A DNA stretch of 64,000 bases from Mycolicibacterium vulneris (GCF_002104765.1 NZ_NCXM01000006.1:124001-188000), one strand, 5' to 3'; counted from the first letter of the stretch, positions 1 through 9,218 are shown. Translations and numbers: made by a program. The notes: generated from the sequence alone by a model not told the origin.

Positions 1-649
1 CGATGACGGTGATGGTGCGGGCACCCGCGAGCCGCGCGCCCTGGACTGCCGCGGCGCCGATGCCACCGACCCCGGCGATGGCAACGGTGTCGCCCGGCCT
101 GACGTTGGCGGCATAGACCGAGGATCCCCAACCGGTGATGAAGCCGCAGCCCAGAAGACAGGCCAGGTCGAGGCGATAGTGGTCCGGGATCTTCACGCAA
201 CTGGCCTCGTGCACCACGGTGTGGTGGGCAAACGAGCCGATACCGCAGGCCAGCGCGAGGTCGTCGCCACCGAGATGGTGGCGAGCGGTGCCGTCGTGAA
301 TCTGCATGCCCGAGTAGATCTTTGCGCCGAGGTCGCACAGACTCTGGTGGCCCGTCGAGCACGACGGGCACCGTCCGCACGACGGGATGAAGCTGAACAC
401 CACGTGGTCGCCCGGCGACAGCCACGACACGTGCTCACCGACGGCCTTGACCACGCCCGCGCCCTCGTGCCCGCCGATGCAGGGCAATCGGATCGGCATG
501 TCGCCGGTGACGAGATGGTCGTCGGAGTGACACATGCCCGAAGCGTGTAGTTCGATCAGCGCCTCGGTCGCCTTCGGCGCGTCGAGCTCGATGGACTCGA
601 TGGACCAGGGTGTGTTGCGTTCGAACAAGACCGCTGCTTGAGTCTGCAC
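1..649 (-). CDS. NDMA-dependent (mycofactocin-type) zinc alcohol dehydrogenase, C-terminus cut by window edge
   Basis: Medium-chain zinc alcohol dehydrogenase; only the N-terminal ~216 residues are present. The start is a GTG preceded by GGAAGGGATTCCA. Seen: the catalytic zinc site CHSDDH, the GGHEGAGVV segment, a structural-zinc cysteine cluster (CGRCPSC) and the start of the Rossmann fold (AGVGGIGAAAVQGA). The sequence looks like the NDMA-dependent class, whose nicotinamide cofactor does not exchange freely and which genetically depends on mycofactocin (family knowledge). It lies 16 bp downstream of the aldehyde dehydrogenase, so the pair probably oxidises an alcohol to an acid. Subclass assignment is fairly sure; the substrate is unknown. 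Confidence 0.85.
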   Translation of the reverse strand, partial: MQTQAAVLFERNTPWSIESIELDAPKATEALIELHASGMCHSDDHLVTGDMPIRLPCIGGHEGAGVVKAVGEHVSWLSPGDHVVFSFIPSCGRCPSCSTGHQSLCDLGAKIYSGMQIHDGTARHHLGGDDLALACGIGSFAHHTVVHEASCVKIPDHYRLDLACLLGCGFITGWGSSVYAANVRPGDTVAIAGVGGIGAAAVQGARLAGARTITVI

Positions 650-665
650 TGGAATCCCTTCCGGC

Positions 666-2129
666 TCAACGGATGATGGCTTGATGCTCGACAAACCCGG
701 CGATGCCCTCGGGGCCCCCCTCGCGGCCGATGCCGGACTGCTTGAATCCGCCGAACGGGCTGGCGAAGTCGAGCACGGCGGTCGAGTTGACGGCCACTGA
801 ACCCACCAGCAGCTGGGCCGCCACCGCCGCCGCCCGTTCCGCGTCGGCAGACCACACCGCGCCGACCAGCCCGTACCGGGAGTCGTTGGCGATGGCCACC
901 GCCTCAGCGACGTCGTCGGCGCCGGTGTCGTCGTAGGCGATCACGACCGCGACCGGTCCGAAGACCTCTTCGCGGGCGATCTCCATGTCGTTGGTCGCGG
1001 CGACGACCGCGGGAGAGAGGAACCACCCTGGACGGTTGGGCCGCTCGCCGCCGACCAACACGGTGGCGCCGTCCTGCCGCGCGCGCCGCAGGAACCCCTC
1101 GACCCTGTCGCGCGCAGCCTCGTTGATCAGCGGACCGATATCGGTGGCCCGGTCGGCGGGATCCCCGACGATCAGCTCGGCGACGGCGGCCGTCAGTGCG
1201 GCCACAAATTCGTCGTAGCGGCTGCGCGGCAACACGATTCGCGTCAGAGCGGCGCACAGCTGACCGTTGTTGCCCATCACGCCGGCGACCAAACCCGGCA
1301 CCGTCGTCTCAAGCGGCGCATCGGGCAGCACGATGGCCGCGGACTTGCCGCCCAGTTCGGTGCTGCAGCGGCGGATTCGGGAGCCACACGACGCTGCGAT
1401 CCTGGCACCGACGGCCGTCGAGCCGGTGAAGCTGACCTTGTCGACCCCCGGATGTTCGGTGAGCAGCTCGCCGGTTTCAGCGCCCCCGTTGACGACGTTG
1501 ACGACTCCGTCGGGCAGTCCAGCTTCCTCGATCGCCTCCATCAGCACGCCGAATTCGAGCGGGGCATCGGGCGCCGGCTTGAGCACCACTGTGCACCCCG
1601 CCGCCAGGGCGGGACCGAGCTTTAGCGCTGCGATGAACAGCGGTGTGTTCCATGGCACGATGGCGCCGACCACGCCGACGGGAAGCTGACGCACCTCGAC
1701 GGTGCCGCCCGTCACCGATGGACGGGTGGTCGAGAAGGGATAGTGCGGGGTGATCGACGCGTAGGCGCGCAGCACGCCGACCGCGGTGATGACCTGACCG
1801 AAGGTGCTCCAGGATCGCGGCGAGCCGATCTCCGCGGTGGTCAGGTCGGCCAGTTCACCCTTGCGGGCGCTCAGCGCGTCGGCGAGTCGCCCCAATGCGG
1901 CACCGCGATCGGCAGGAGCGACCCGCCCCCACGACTGCAGCGCGCCGCGGGCGGCGGCGACCGCGGCGCCCACGTCGTCGGGGCCGGCAATACCGACGGT
2001 GCCCAGCAGCTCGCCGGTGGCCGGCGACGTCACATCCAGTGTTCCGGCGTGCGCGCCCGACACCCATTTGCCTGCGGCATAGCTTGCCGCCAACTCCACC
2101 ATGGGCACCGATTCTGGCAGCAATGTCAT
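666..2129 (-). CDS. Aldehyde dehydrogenase (NAD(P)-dependent, ALDH superfamily)
   Basis: A 487-residue cytoplasmic aldehyde dehydrogenase of normal length, oxidising an aldehyde to the carboxylic acid. The three diagnostic sites are intact: N161 in PWNTP, the general base E258 in ELGGKS and the nucleophile C292 in GQLC. It is the first gene of a two-gene operon with the alcohol dehydrogenase downstream and is divergent from the MaoC pair, sharing a 78-bp promoter gap that holds a TGGAC-N5-GTCCA dyad. Family is certain; the substrate cannot be read from sequence. Confidence 0.92.
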   Translation of the reverse strand: MTLLPESVPMVELAASYAAGKWVSGAHAGTLDVTSPATGELLGTVGIAGPDDVGAAVAAARGALQSWGRVAPADRGAALGRLADALSARKGELADLTTAEIGSPRSWSTFGQVITAVGVLRAYASITPHYPFSTTRPSVTGGTVEVRQLPVGVVGAIVPWNTPLFIAALKLGPALAAGCTVVLKPAPDAPLEFGVLMEAIEEAGLPDGVVNVVNGGAETGELLTEHPGVDKVSFTGSTAVGARIAASCGSRIRRCSTELGGKSAAIVLPDAPLETTVPGLVAGVMGNNGQLCAALTRIVLPRSRYDEFVAALTAAVAELIVGDPADRATDIGPLINEAARDRVEGFLRRARQDGATVLVGGERPNRPGWFLSPAVVAATNDMEIAREEVFGPVAVVIAYDDTGADDVAEAVAIANDSRYGLVGAVWSADAERAAAVAAQLLVGSVAVNSTAVLDFASPFGGFKQSGIGREGGPEGIAGFVEHQAIIR

Positions 2130-2132
2130 CTT

Positions 2133-2147
2133 TGGACAAGCAGTCCA
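2133..2147. promoter_or_regulatory. Dyad TGGAC-AAGCA-GTCCA, candidate operator
   Basis: A perfect 5-bp inverted repeat with a 5-bp spacer lies immediately upstream of the aldehyde dehydrogenase start and in the gap shared with the divergent MaoC pair. A regulator site is plausible, and the nearest regulator gene is the tandem-TetR at 3137. Short dyads arise by chance, so this is a candidate only. Confidence 0.35.
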
Positions 2148-2207
2148 TTGGCTAAGAAGCGACGATTTAGTTTCAGGTCTTCACTTTTTCTGACAGTATT
2201 GGTCACT

Positions 2208-2642
2208 ATGAGTGCATCGTCCGATAACGACGCCGACGGTAATTCCGGACGGCCGTGGGACCTGGTCGTGGAGCAGGGCAAGGTCGCCGAGTTCGCTGAG
2301 GCCATGTTGTGCGACGATCCCGCCTACCGTGGTCCTGACGCGATCATCCCGCCGACATTCCTGACGACCGCAGGCCGCTGGGCCCCGGCCGGTGTCCGGG
2401 TTGACGTGGGTTTCGACCGCAAGCGCTTGCTGCACGGCGAACAGGAATACACCTTTCACTCCGCCCCGCCCGCGGCCGGTGACGTCCTGACCGCACGGGA
2501 GAGGATCGTCGATCGGTACTCGAAACCGGGCAAACGTGGGGGCACGATGCGTTTCGCCACCGTGGTTACTGAGTACCGCGACGCCGGCGGAGCGCTCGTC
2601 GCCGAGGCCAAAGCCACCTTCATCGAGACGGCCCCCCGATGA
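2208..2642 (+). CDS. MaoC-like dehydratase, FAS1-type N-terminal-domain subunit
   Basis: 144 residues, single hot-dog fold of the FAS1-like dehydratase N-terminal type (motifs VVEQGKVAEFAEAM and PPTFLTTAGRW). It lacks the D-x-N-P-x-H hydratase motif carried by the next gene, so it is probably the structural or substrate-binding half of a heteromeric (R)-specific enoyl-CoA hydratase. The start ATG at 2208 was chosen because conserved sequence begins here and the reading frame upstream is antisense to the aldehyde dehydrogenase. It overlaps the next gene by 4 bp. Two-subunit MaoC hydratases such as ChsH1/ChsH2 are known in steroid catabolism; equivalence here is inference. Confidence 0.8.
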   Translation: MSASSDNDADGNSGRPWDLVVEQGKVAEFAEAMLCDDPAYRGPDAIIPPTFLTTAGRWAPAGVRVDVGFDRKRLLHGEQEYTFHSAPPAAGDVLTARERIVDRYSKPGKRGGTMRFATVVTEYRDAGGALVAEAKATFIETAPR

Positions 2643-3124
2643 GTCCCGGCGACGGCGCAGGCGGACAGACCACGACGACCACCGCATTGCGTGTCGGCGT
2701 GCAGGCGCCGGTCCGCGAGTTCGGACCACTGACTCGGCAGATGTTCGTCCGCTACGCAGGCGCGTCCGGTGATTTCAACCCCATGCATTACGACGATCAA
2801 CTCGCGCGTTCCGCCGGCTACCCTTCGGTGTTCGCCCAGGGCATGTTCTCCGCGGCGCTGCTGGCCGGGTTCGCCACCGATTGGCTGGGCGCGGGCAGCG
2901 TGCGCCGTTTCGGCGTCCGCTTTCGCGAGCAGGTCTGGCCGGGCGACGTGTTGACCTGCTCGGGCACCGTGACCGCCGTGTCGGCGGAGCCTGACGCCGA
3001 ACGGGTGATCGTGGAGTTGACCGCTACCCGGCAGACGGGCGGCGTCGCGATCACCGGCACCGCCGAGTTCGTCAACCCGCGGAACGCCGCTCGATGCGGC
3101 GCGGGTGACGCGGATCGGCCATAG
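2639..3124 (+). CDS. MaoC-like enoyl-CoA hydratase, catalytic subunit
   Basis: 161 residues with a hot-dog fold and the hydratase-2 signature SGDFNPMHYDDQLA around residues 41-54, containing the catalytic Asp and His; the helix HTDFAQG region follows as FAQGMFSAALLAGF. Translationally coupled to the preceding subunit through an ATGA overlap. The pair probably hydrates an enoyl-CoA in a beta-oxidation round fed by the neighbouring CoA-transferases and acyl-CoA dehydrogenases. Family is sure, the chain-length or ring specificity is not. Confidence 0.85.
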   Translation: MSPGDGAGGQTTTTTALRVGVQAPVREFGPLTRQMFVRYAGASGDFNPMHYDDQLARSAGYPSVFAQGMFSAALLAGFATDWLGAGSVRRFGVRFREQVWPGDVLTCSGTVTAVSAEPDAERVIVELTATRQTGGVAITGTAEFVNPRNAARCGAGDADRP

Positions 3125-3136
3125 GCTGGAAACACT

Positions 3137-4477
3137 ATGTCCGAAGCCTCGATCGTCCGCCGGGCCAGCTACGGCCCCTCCAGCCCCGCAGTGGGCGCTC
3201 GCGGTGCCAACACCCGGGGCCGTATCGCCGAGGTCTCGCTGGAGCTATTCGGCCGGGTGGGCTACTTCGACACCTCGGTCGACGCGATAGCCAAAGCGGC
3301 AGGGGTGTCCCGGGCCACCCTGTACCAGTACTTCAAAGGCAAGGACGAGATCTTCCTGGAGTTGCTCAACGAATGCGGCAGCGCGTTGTTTCGGGTGGCG
3401 CGTCGCATCGGTCCGCTCGGCCCGGACGAGGTCGGCTTCGACAATCTGAACTGGTGGCTAGGGGAGTGGAGTTGGGTGTTCGACAAATACTCCACGATGT
3501 TCGTGCAGTGGACGGCGATCGCCTCGTCGGACACCAAGGTGCGTCCCGAAATCACCCGGTTTGTACGCGGTTATAACCACCGCCTCGCGGAGCGGCTCGC
3601 CGGCTCGGGCCTCAACGGCCTGGACCCGGAGGTCGCGGCCATGGCGATGACCGCGCTGGTGCACCGCATCAATCTGTTCGTACATACCGACCGCGCTTAT
3701 GGCCGTAGCGCCAAGGATGCGGTCGACACGTTGTCGGTATTCCTGCAGCTGATGTTGTTCCCTGACACCCCACGATCGGTGCTGCGGTCACTGTCTTTGC
3801 ACGCCAGCACGGATCCGGCGGCCGACATCGACGCCCTCAAGGCACCTCCGGCCCCAGACATCGCGGGGCTCTCGATCAGCGAGCGCACCACCAGCCTCAG
3901 CAAGCGCGCCGTCACCACCGTAAATGCTTTGGCCGATGCCGGCGCAGCCCAGTTCCGCGCCCGGGGCTATCGCAGCACCAGTGTCGATGACATTGTCGAG
4001 GCGGCCAACGTGGCGCGGGGCACGTTCTACAAGTACTTCAGCGACAAGCAGGATCTGCTCGCCGCCGTGGCCGCCGAAATCTACGGGGCCGGAACGGCAT
4101 TCGCCCACCGGATCGCCGACGTCGACCCAGTGGCCAAGAAGTCGACGCTGCGGCACTGGCTGCGTACCTACGTCGAGTTCTACGACCGGTATTCGGGATG
4201 CATCGAAGCGTGGGCCGAAGGCGCCACCGACGACCCCACCATCGTGAGCATCGGGGAGAACGGCCAGGTGCAGATGGATATCGGCGCGGCCAGGATGCTG
4301 ATCCGCGGACCGGGTCGGTATCCGTTCGACCCGGTGGTCTCCGCACTGATCCTGCGTGCGCTCGTCACCCGGGTGCCGCAGGCCGCTCTCGATCTGCCCG
4401 AACCGATTGACGACGACGAGCTCGTCGATGTGTTAATGACTTGCATCAACCGCGGATTCTTCGGACGCGCGAAGTAG
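3137..4477 (+). CDS. Tandem TetR-family regulator with two complete TetR domains
   Basis: 446 residues, about twice the usual TetR length. Two helix-turn-helix domains are visible: residues ~29-75 (GVSRATLYQYFKGKDEIF) and ~265-310 (NVARGTFYKYFSDKQDLL), each followed by its own helical ligand-binding half. This is the architecture of M. tuberculosis Mce3R; a monomer could bind a dyad alone. It starts 12 bp after the MaoC genes and may control them and the divergent aldehyde/alcohol dehydrogenases. The residues joining the two halves (DAGAAQFRARGYRSTS) show an intact second domain rather than a frameshift artefact. Ligand and targets are unknown. Confidence 0.88.
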   Translation: MSEASIVRRASYGPSSPAVGARGANTRGRIAEVSLELFGRVGYFDTSVDAIAKAAGVSRATLYQYFKGKDEIFLELLNECGSALFRVARRIGPLGPDEVGFDNLNWWLGEWSWVFDKYSTMFVQWTAIASSDTKVRPEITRFVRGYNHRLAERLAGSGLNGLDPEVAAMAMTALVHRINLFVHTDRAYGRSAKDAVDTLSVFLQLMLFPDTPRSVLRSLSLHASTDPAADIDALKAPPAPDIAGLSISERTTSLSKRAVTTVNALADAGAAQFRARGYRSTSVDDIVEAANVARGTFYKYFSDKQDLLAAVAAEIYGAGTAFAHRIADVDPVAKKSTLRHWLRTYVEFYDRYSGCIEAWAEGATDDPTIVSIGENGQVQMDIGAARMLIRGPGRYPFDPVVSALILRALVTRVPQAALDLPEPIDDDELVDVLMTCINRGFFGRAK

Positions 4478-4490
4478 ATCGAGTCCTGGG

Positions 4491-5681
4491 CTATGCCGTC
4501 GTAACACCAGCGGCGATAAGTTCGTCGGTCGCCTGTGCGGAATATCCCAACTCGTGCAAAATCTTTCGGCTGTGCTCGCCCAGCGCGGGCACGTCACCAA
4601 TCACCGGATCGACGCCTGCCAGGCCCGCGGGCGGCGGCAGCGCGGCAGCCGGACCGCCGGGCGTCTGAATCTCGTGCCATCGATCCCGGCCGACGAGTAC
4701 CGGATGTAGCCACAAGTGATCAACACCGTTCATGCGCGCGTGCGCCACGCCGGCGCTCTGCAGGCGCGCTTCGAGTTCTTCAGCGCTCAGCCGCGCCGCC
4801 ACGGTGGTGATAATCGACTCCAACTCATCGCGGTGCGCTACCCGATCAGGGTTCGTAGCGAACCGCGGTTCGTCGACGAGATCTCTTCTTTCCAAGACGA
4901 TTTCGCAGAACCTCAGCCATTCGGCTGAATTCTGCACGCCCAGCAACACGGTGCCGCCGTCGCCCGCGGTCACCGGGCCGTACGGGGCGATCGTCGGATG
5001 CCGCGCGCCGGTGCGTGGTGGCGCCTTTCCCCCGTAGCGGCCGTAGTAGAGGGGTTGGGACATCCATTCGACCAACGCGTCGAATAACGACACCGAGACC
5101 GGCCGCACCGCGCCGGTGGTGGCGCGGGTGTAAAGCGCGGTGAGGATTCCGGAGAAGGCGAACATGCCGGCGGCGATGTCGGCGATCGATACACCGGTGC
5201 GCGCCACCTCCGCCGGCGAACCGGTCACCGACAACAACCCGGCCTCGGCTTGTACCAAAAGGTCGTAGGCCTTGCGGTCGCGCCAAGGTCCGTCCTGTCC
5301 ATAGCCGCTGATGGTCGCTGTGATGGTCCGTGGGTGCGCGCGGGCCACCGATTCGGCGTCCAAGCCCATCCGAGCCGCGGCACCCGGCGCCAGGTTTTGC
5401 ACCAGCACGTCGGCGCCCTCGAGTAGACGCTCAACGATGCGTCTGCCCTCGGGCTGCTTGAGGTCGACAGTCAACGACTCTTTGCCACGGTTGAGCCAGA
5501 CGAAGTAGCTCGACTCCCCGTGCACTGTGCGGTCGTAGCCGCGGGCGAAATCGCCGCCCTGCGGGCGCTCGACCTTGATTACCCGTGCGCCGAGGTCCGC
5601 CAGCTGTCGGGTGGCGTACGGCGCGGCGACCGCCTGCTCGAGGCTCACGACGGTTATGCCGGCCAGTGGCGCATTCGTCAT
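4491..5681 (-). CDS. CaiB/BaiF (family III) CoA-transferase
   Basis: 396 residues, typical length for a family III CoA-transferase, which moves CoA between a thioester donor and an acid through a glutamyl/aspartyl-CoA anhydride. Seen: N-terminal Rossmann-like start (ITVVSLEQAVAAPYATRQLADLGARV), the KVERP strand, LNRGKESLTVDLK and the KAYDLLVQAEAG stretch carrying the expected nucleophilic Asp. It is convergent with the tandem-TetR gene (13 bp). It probably activates the acid made by the island's oxidoreductases. Donor and acceptor are unknown. Confidence 0.87.
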   Translation of the reverse strand: MTNAPLAGITVVSLEQAVAAPYATRQLADLGARVIKVERPQGGDFARGYDRTVHGESSYFVWLNRGKESLTVDLKQPEGRRIVERLLEGADVLVQNLAPGAAARMGLDAESVARAHPRTITATISGYGQDGPWRDRKAYDLLVQAEAGLLSVTGSPAEVARTGVSIADIAAGMFAFSGILTALYTRATTGAVRPVSVSLFDALVEWMSQPLYYGRYGGKAPPRTGARHPTIAPYGPVTAGDGGTVLLGVQNSAEWLRFCEIVLERRDLVDEPRFATNPDRVAHRDELESIITTVAARLSAEELEARLQSAGVAHARMNGVDHLWLHPVLVGRDRWHEIQTPGGPAAALPPPAGLAGVDPVIGDVPALGEHSRKILHELGYSAQATDELIAAGVTTA

Positions 5682-5900
5682 GTCGCCGGCGAATTCCGGG
5701 CCGGCTGACCGGTCCTACCGCCTGCCTCGTATCCGGCTGTAATACCCGAACCGCGGACGCACACAGTGCAGCACCCCCGGAGGATTAGATGACGGATACG
5801 TCAGAAAATCATATCAGGATGACCTTATAGCCCCTGGATGCATTGCGCAGACAGAAAACACCATATGTATGCAGTGTCAGATTATGGCTAGGCTCATCAG

Positions 5901-6974
5901 GTGGCAGATAGCTGCCCGCAGGCACCGGCGGGTCCTCTGAATGGCGTCAAGGTCGTCGAACTCGCGGGCATGGGCCCCGGGCCGCACGCCGCGATGTTGC
6001 TCGCCGACCTGGGTGCGGAAGTGACGCGAATCCAGCGGCCCGGGGGTGATGGTGGGGGCGCCCAGCTGCGTGGGCGCCGGATCGTTTTCGCCGATCTCAA
6101 AGACGCCGCCGAGCTCAACGGGGTGCGCCGCCTCATCGACGAGGCTGACGTTTTCATCGAAGGGTTCCGACCCGGCGTCGTCGAACGCCTCGGCCTCGGA
6201 CCTGACGAATGCTGCCGTCGTAACCCGAGATTGGTTTACACCCGCATAACCGGATGGGGCCAGACCGGTCCCCGAGCTCGACAGGCCGGCCATGACATCA
6301 ACTACGTCGGCCTCACCGGATTGCTTCACGCCATGGGTGACCCGGATCGTCCGCCGGCGCCACCCCTGAATCTGGTCGGCGACTACGGTGGTGGCTCGCT
6401 ATTCGCGGTCGTGGGCGTCCTTGCCGCCTTGCTAGAGCGACACGCCTCGGGGCGAGGCCAGGTGATCGATGCCGCGATTGTCAACGGCGCACCGATGCTG
6501 GGCCACATCCTGTGGGCGATGCTCGGCGACGGCCGGTGGTCAGACGGGCGGGGTGACAACATCTTTGATGGCTCGGCGCCGTTCTACCGCACCTACGAAT
6601 GCGCGGACGGTGGCTACGTCGCCGTGGGTGCGCTTGAACCGGCCTTCTTCGCCGAGTTGCTGCGGCTGCTGGAGATCGACCCGGACACTCTGGGCCCGCA
6701 ACGGGAGCGTGCCGGCTGGCCCGCGATGCGGGATGCCCTGTCGGACAAATTCCGGGAGGAAACTCGGGACCACTGGGCGCGGGTTTTCTCGGATAGCGAC
6801 GCATGCGTCACGCCGGTTCTGACCGCGACCGAGGCGATCGACGATCCGCATATGCGGGCACGCAACGTGTTCGTCGACATCGACGGGATCCGTCAACCGG
6901 CGTCCGCGCCGCGCTTCTCCCGAACCCCGGCCGCGCAACCGCGGCCCGCGCGCGTGGCGCCTCGATCACGCTGA
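5901..6974 (+). CDS. Alpha-methylacyl-CoA racemase-like protein (AMACR/Mcr family)
   Basis: 357 residues with a GTG start. The N-terminus [20 protein letters not shown] is the racemase-type version of the CaiB/BaiF fold. H131 (in GHDINYVG), D161 (in VGDYGGGS) and E246 match the catalytic His/Asp/Glu of mycobacterial Mcr, with a constant 5-residue offset. Racemases of this kind convert (R)- to (S)-2-methyl-branched acyl-CoAs so beta-oxidation can proceed, as in sterol side chains and pristanate-like lipids. Its 3' end overlaps the convergent dioxygenase gene by 9 bp. This supports a methyl-branched substrate for the island. Confidence 0.88.
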   Translation: MADSCPQAPAGPLNGVKVVELAGMGPGPHAAMLLADLGAEVTRIQRPGGDGGGAQLRGRRIVFADLKDAAELNGVRRLIDEADVFIEGFRPGVVERLGLGPDECCRRNPRLVYTRITGWGQTGPRARQAGHDINYVGLTGLLHAMGDPDRPPAPPLNLVGDYGGGSLFAVVGVLAALLERHASGRGQVIDAAIVNGAPMLGHILWAMLGDGRWSDGRGDNIFDGSAPFYRTYECADGGYVAVGALEPAFFAELLRLLEIDPDTLGPQRERAGWPAMRDALSDKFREETRDHWARVFSDSDACVTPVLTATEAIDDPHMRARNVFVDIDGIRQPASAPRFSRTPAAQPRPARVAPRSR

Positions 6975-7823
6975 CGCAGCGACGGCCATCCCGGTGATCC
7001 ATTCCGGCACAGGCTCATAGACCATCGGGGTTACCGGCCGCCCACCGCCCGCGGCGCCCGCGGCAAGCCAGGTCCTGACCTCGTTGGCGCCCGCGCCCGC
7101 ACGGGTGTGGGCGGTGTCGACGAGCCGAATCAGCGAAGCGACGTCCCAGTTCGACATGGCGTCCAACACTTCGGCGTCCCAATCGGGACGGATCTTGGTG
7201 CGCGCTGCCGCCATACCCTCGGCGATGATCCGCGCCCGGTCTTCGTCGCTGAGGTCGTAGGTATCGACCTCCAGACTCGGCGGGGAATGTGACAACCCTC
7301 CGGTCCCGATCACCAGCACCCGCTCGGCGATCCCGTCGAGGAACCGGCCAACTTCCGCGCCGAACTCGGCCACTCGACGGCCAGTCGGAAGCGGAGCCGT
7401 GGCACAGTTCACCGGCAGCGGGATGACCGGCTTGACCGCCAAGTCGCCGAGCAGATCCCGAACGGGCTGGGCGAACGCGTGATCCAGTCCGATGTCACGA
7501 CATGCCGCGACGTCGAACCCGGCCGACAGCAGGTGTTCGCACAGTCGGCGTGCCACCGCGGACGGGACATCAAGGTTGCCGGCCGGGTGGCCGCCTTCGG
7601 CCAGAATCGATGCGGACAACGCGACCCCGAAGGCGGGTACCACGTGTCGAAACGCGCGGCGGTGGTCACCGCCGAACACGATCACCACGTCGGGATCGAA
7701 GTGTTGCGCGCGTTCGGCCGCCGACGTCAGTGCCGAGCGGAACCTGCGACCGAAGGCGTGTTCGACATCGCGCTCCTTACCCGGGCTGTGGCTTGCACAG
7801 ACAACCAGCCGCTCTGGCGTCAC
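6966..7823 (-). CDS. Class III extradiol dioxygenase, MhpB-like
   Basis: 285 residues if started at GTG 7823, which lies 8 nt after GGAGG; upstream in-frame codons to 7850 are poorer starts. With this start the catalytic histidines fall at H115 (GLDHAFAQP) and H179 (GGLSHSPPS), the same numbers as the acid-base pair of E. coli MhpB, which supports the choice. The HSPG motif near the N-terminus is also typical. MhpB-type enzymes open catechols such as 2,3-dihydroxyphenylpropionate using Fe(II). No hydroxylase or hydrolase for the flanking steps is adjacent, so the substrate may be another diol or catechol. Confidence 0.85.
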   Translation of the reverse strand: MTPERLVVCASHSPGKERDVEHAFGRRFRSALTSAAERAQHFDPDVVIVFGGDHRRAFRHVVPAFGVALSASILAEGGHPAGNLDVPSAVARRLCEHLLSAGFDVAACRDIGLDHAFAQPVRDLLGDLAVKPVIPLPVNCATAPLPTGRRVAEFGAEVGRFLDGIAERVLVIGTGGLSHSPPSLEVDTYDLSDEDRARIIAEGMAAARTKIRPDWDAEVLDAMSNWDVASLIRLVDTAHTRAGAGANEVRTWLAAGAAGGGRPVTPMVYEPVPEWITGMAVAASA

Positions 7824-7883
7824 GTCCATCACCTCCGCTAGAAGTGACACTAATGTTAGATCAGTCGCCGGCCGACCATGGCA

Positions 7884-8051
7884 TCACACCGTAATGACGA
7901 TGCCTTGCGTCAACGCCACGATGACGCCGAGGATCACGATGAACGCCACGCATGCCGCGACAAGCCGGACGGTTTCTCGCTGCAGCGCGGCATTGGTCTG
8001 CGGAGGAAGAAAGAATTCAGCGGGCAGCTTGTTCATGCGTTCGCTTGCCAC
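7884..8051 (-). CDS. Small single-pass membrane protein
   Basis: 55 residues, GTG start at 8051 (another GTG at 8054, ATG at 8036) with AAAGGAG just upstream. The N-terminal half is polar (KLPAEFFLPPQ); the C-terminal half is one hydrophobic helix (LVAACVAFIVILGVIVAL). It begins 17 bp after the stop of the AveC-like gene and is probably co-transcribed and partnered with it in the membrane. No family recognised; function unknown. Confidence 0.6.
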   Translation of the reverse strand: MASERMNKLPAEFFLPPQTNAALQRETVRLVAACVAFIVILGVIVALTQGIVITV

Positions 8052-8067
8052 CACGACTCCTTTCGGA

Positions 8068-8982
8068 TCACGGAATGTAGGGGCTGTCGGCGCCGGTCAC
8101 GGTGCGCAACACCACCAGCGGAATGATCAGGAACACAAAGAAGGTGACCTGGAAGACGATGAACCAGGCGCCCAGTCGCATGATTTCGAAGCGCCACCGC
8201 GGAATCGCCACGTCGTAGTTGAGGTAGTCGTCGAATTCTTGCTGCTTGGTCGAGACCAATTGCTTGGTGGCAACGGCTGTCCCGCCGCGACTTTCGGTGT
8301 CGGCAGCCGCATGCAATGCGGTCCGCGGGACGGTGAAGCGATCTAACCGGCAGAATCGCTCAATATGGTTGAGGCCGCGAATCGGCGGTTTACCGGCCCA
8401 ATAGGCGATCAGGTTGGGCCATATGCACATGATGCCGATGGTCCAGAGCAGTGTGATGCGACCGCCGTTGCCCCACTCCAGAACCGGCCCCATGCCGGGA
8501 TCGTAGGTCCACCATCCCATCGCCGTGGCGGTGCCCTCGACGGCGAAGTCCCAGATGTAGTTGACTGGAATCGCAAGCACCAACATGGATTTGAGCATGC
8601 TCCAGCCGAACCGTGCGGACACCCATTGACTCAGCCACAACACCAGAAGCGCGTGCACCCCCCAATACACCGCGTAGGCGAACGGCATGAACAACGGATC
8701 GTTAGGGGTCTTGATCGGTAGCCATTCGAGCAGATGGTGCTGGGCGAACGCCGGGCTGTAGAACAGCATCTGGCCCCAGTCCCCGATGGTCTCCATCCAA
8801 TACACCGCGAGGCTGTTGAACAGGAAAAGGAATCCCCAGGTCAGGCGCCGCCGCCGGATGACGTCGGCGATCGCCAGAACGATGAAGATGCTGCCGGCGA
8901 TCGGTATCACCCAGTTGAAAAACCAGACGCCAGATGGGTTGAGGGTTGCCGGTGGTGCCAATTGTGATGTGGCGAAAAGCAT
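8068..8982 (-). CDS. AveC-like (spirocyclase AveC family) multi-pass membrane protein
   Basis: 304 residues with about six or seven hydrophobic segments (for example WVIPIAGSIFIVLAIADV, YAVYWGVHALLVLWLSQW, ILLWT-type helix near 190) and a hydrophilic C-terminal stretch before a last helix. It resembles proteins annotated in mycobacteria as AveC family; Streptomyces AveC acts in avermectin spiroketal formation (family knowledge), but the mycobacterial members have no proven role. RBS GAGAGGCAACG precedes the ATG. It is divergent from a second AveC-like gene, with a TGACAGT dyad between them. Confidence 0.72.
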   Translation of the reverse strand: MLFATSQLAPPATLNPSGVWFFNWVIPIAGSIFIVLAIADVIRRRRLTWGFLFLFNSLAVYWMETIGDWGQMLFYSPAFAQHHLLEWLPIKTPNDPLFMPFAYAVYWGVHALLVLWLSQWVSARFGWSMLKSMLVLAIPVNYIWDFAVEGTATAMGWWTYDPGMGPVLEWGNGGRITLLWTIGIMCIWPNLIAYWAGKPPIRGLNHIERFCRLDRFTVPRTALHAAADTESRGGTAVATKQLVSTKQQEFDDYLNYDVAIPRWRFEIMRLGAWFIVFQVTFFVFLIIPLVVLRTVTGADSPYIP

Positions 8983-9170
8983 CGTTGCCTCTCAGCGGGC
9001 AGGTGAGGGAGCGGACCCCATTCCGTTCAGCCGATCTTTCTACATATGTAACCTAGTTGACTATATTTCGTTTGTCACCAGAATCTGTGATAGAGGGTGC
9101 CGCTGTATGACGGCTCGAATGCTGCGGCATACCGCTCGCAGCCCGGCATCCGATGCCGGACATTGACACT

Positions 9171-9188
9171 ATGACAGTGAACTGTCAT
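9171..9188. promoter_or_regulatory. Operator dyad ATGACAGT-GA-ACTGTCAT
   Basis: An 8-bp perfect inverted repeat around a GA centre, ending 30 bp before the GTG start of the AveC-like gene at 9219 and upstream of the divergent one. It shares the same spacing and sequence as the dyads at 10957, 13341 and 20104. Most likely the binding site of the TetR protein encoded at 10266-10856. Confidence 0.8.
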
Positions 9189-9218
9189 CTTTGGTAGGTC
9201 GTGCCAAAGGAGCTACTA

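Noticed and set aside
2191-2206. TGACAGT half-site before the MaoC pair as another member of the regulon
   Set aside because: Only the left arm matches; the right side (TTGGTCAC) does not complete the dyad at the required spacing.
5800-5840. TGACGGATACGTCA as an operator of the island regulator
   Set aside because: The core differs from TGACAGT-NN-ACTGTCA; it may be an unrelated short dyad and no regulator could be tied to it.
9058-9100. Crp-type site TCACC...TGTGA near the first AveC-like gene
   Set aside because: The arms face outward and the spacing is wrong for TGTGA-N6-TCACA.
9201-9218. Start of the second AveC-like gene at GTG 9201
   Set aside because: The Shine-Dalgarno AAAGGAG would lie inside the coding frame; GTG 9219 has ideal spacing.
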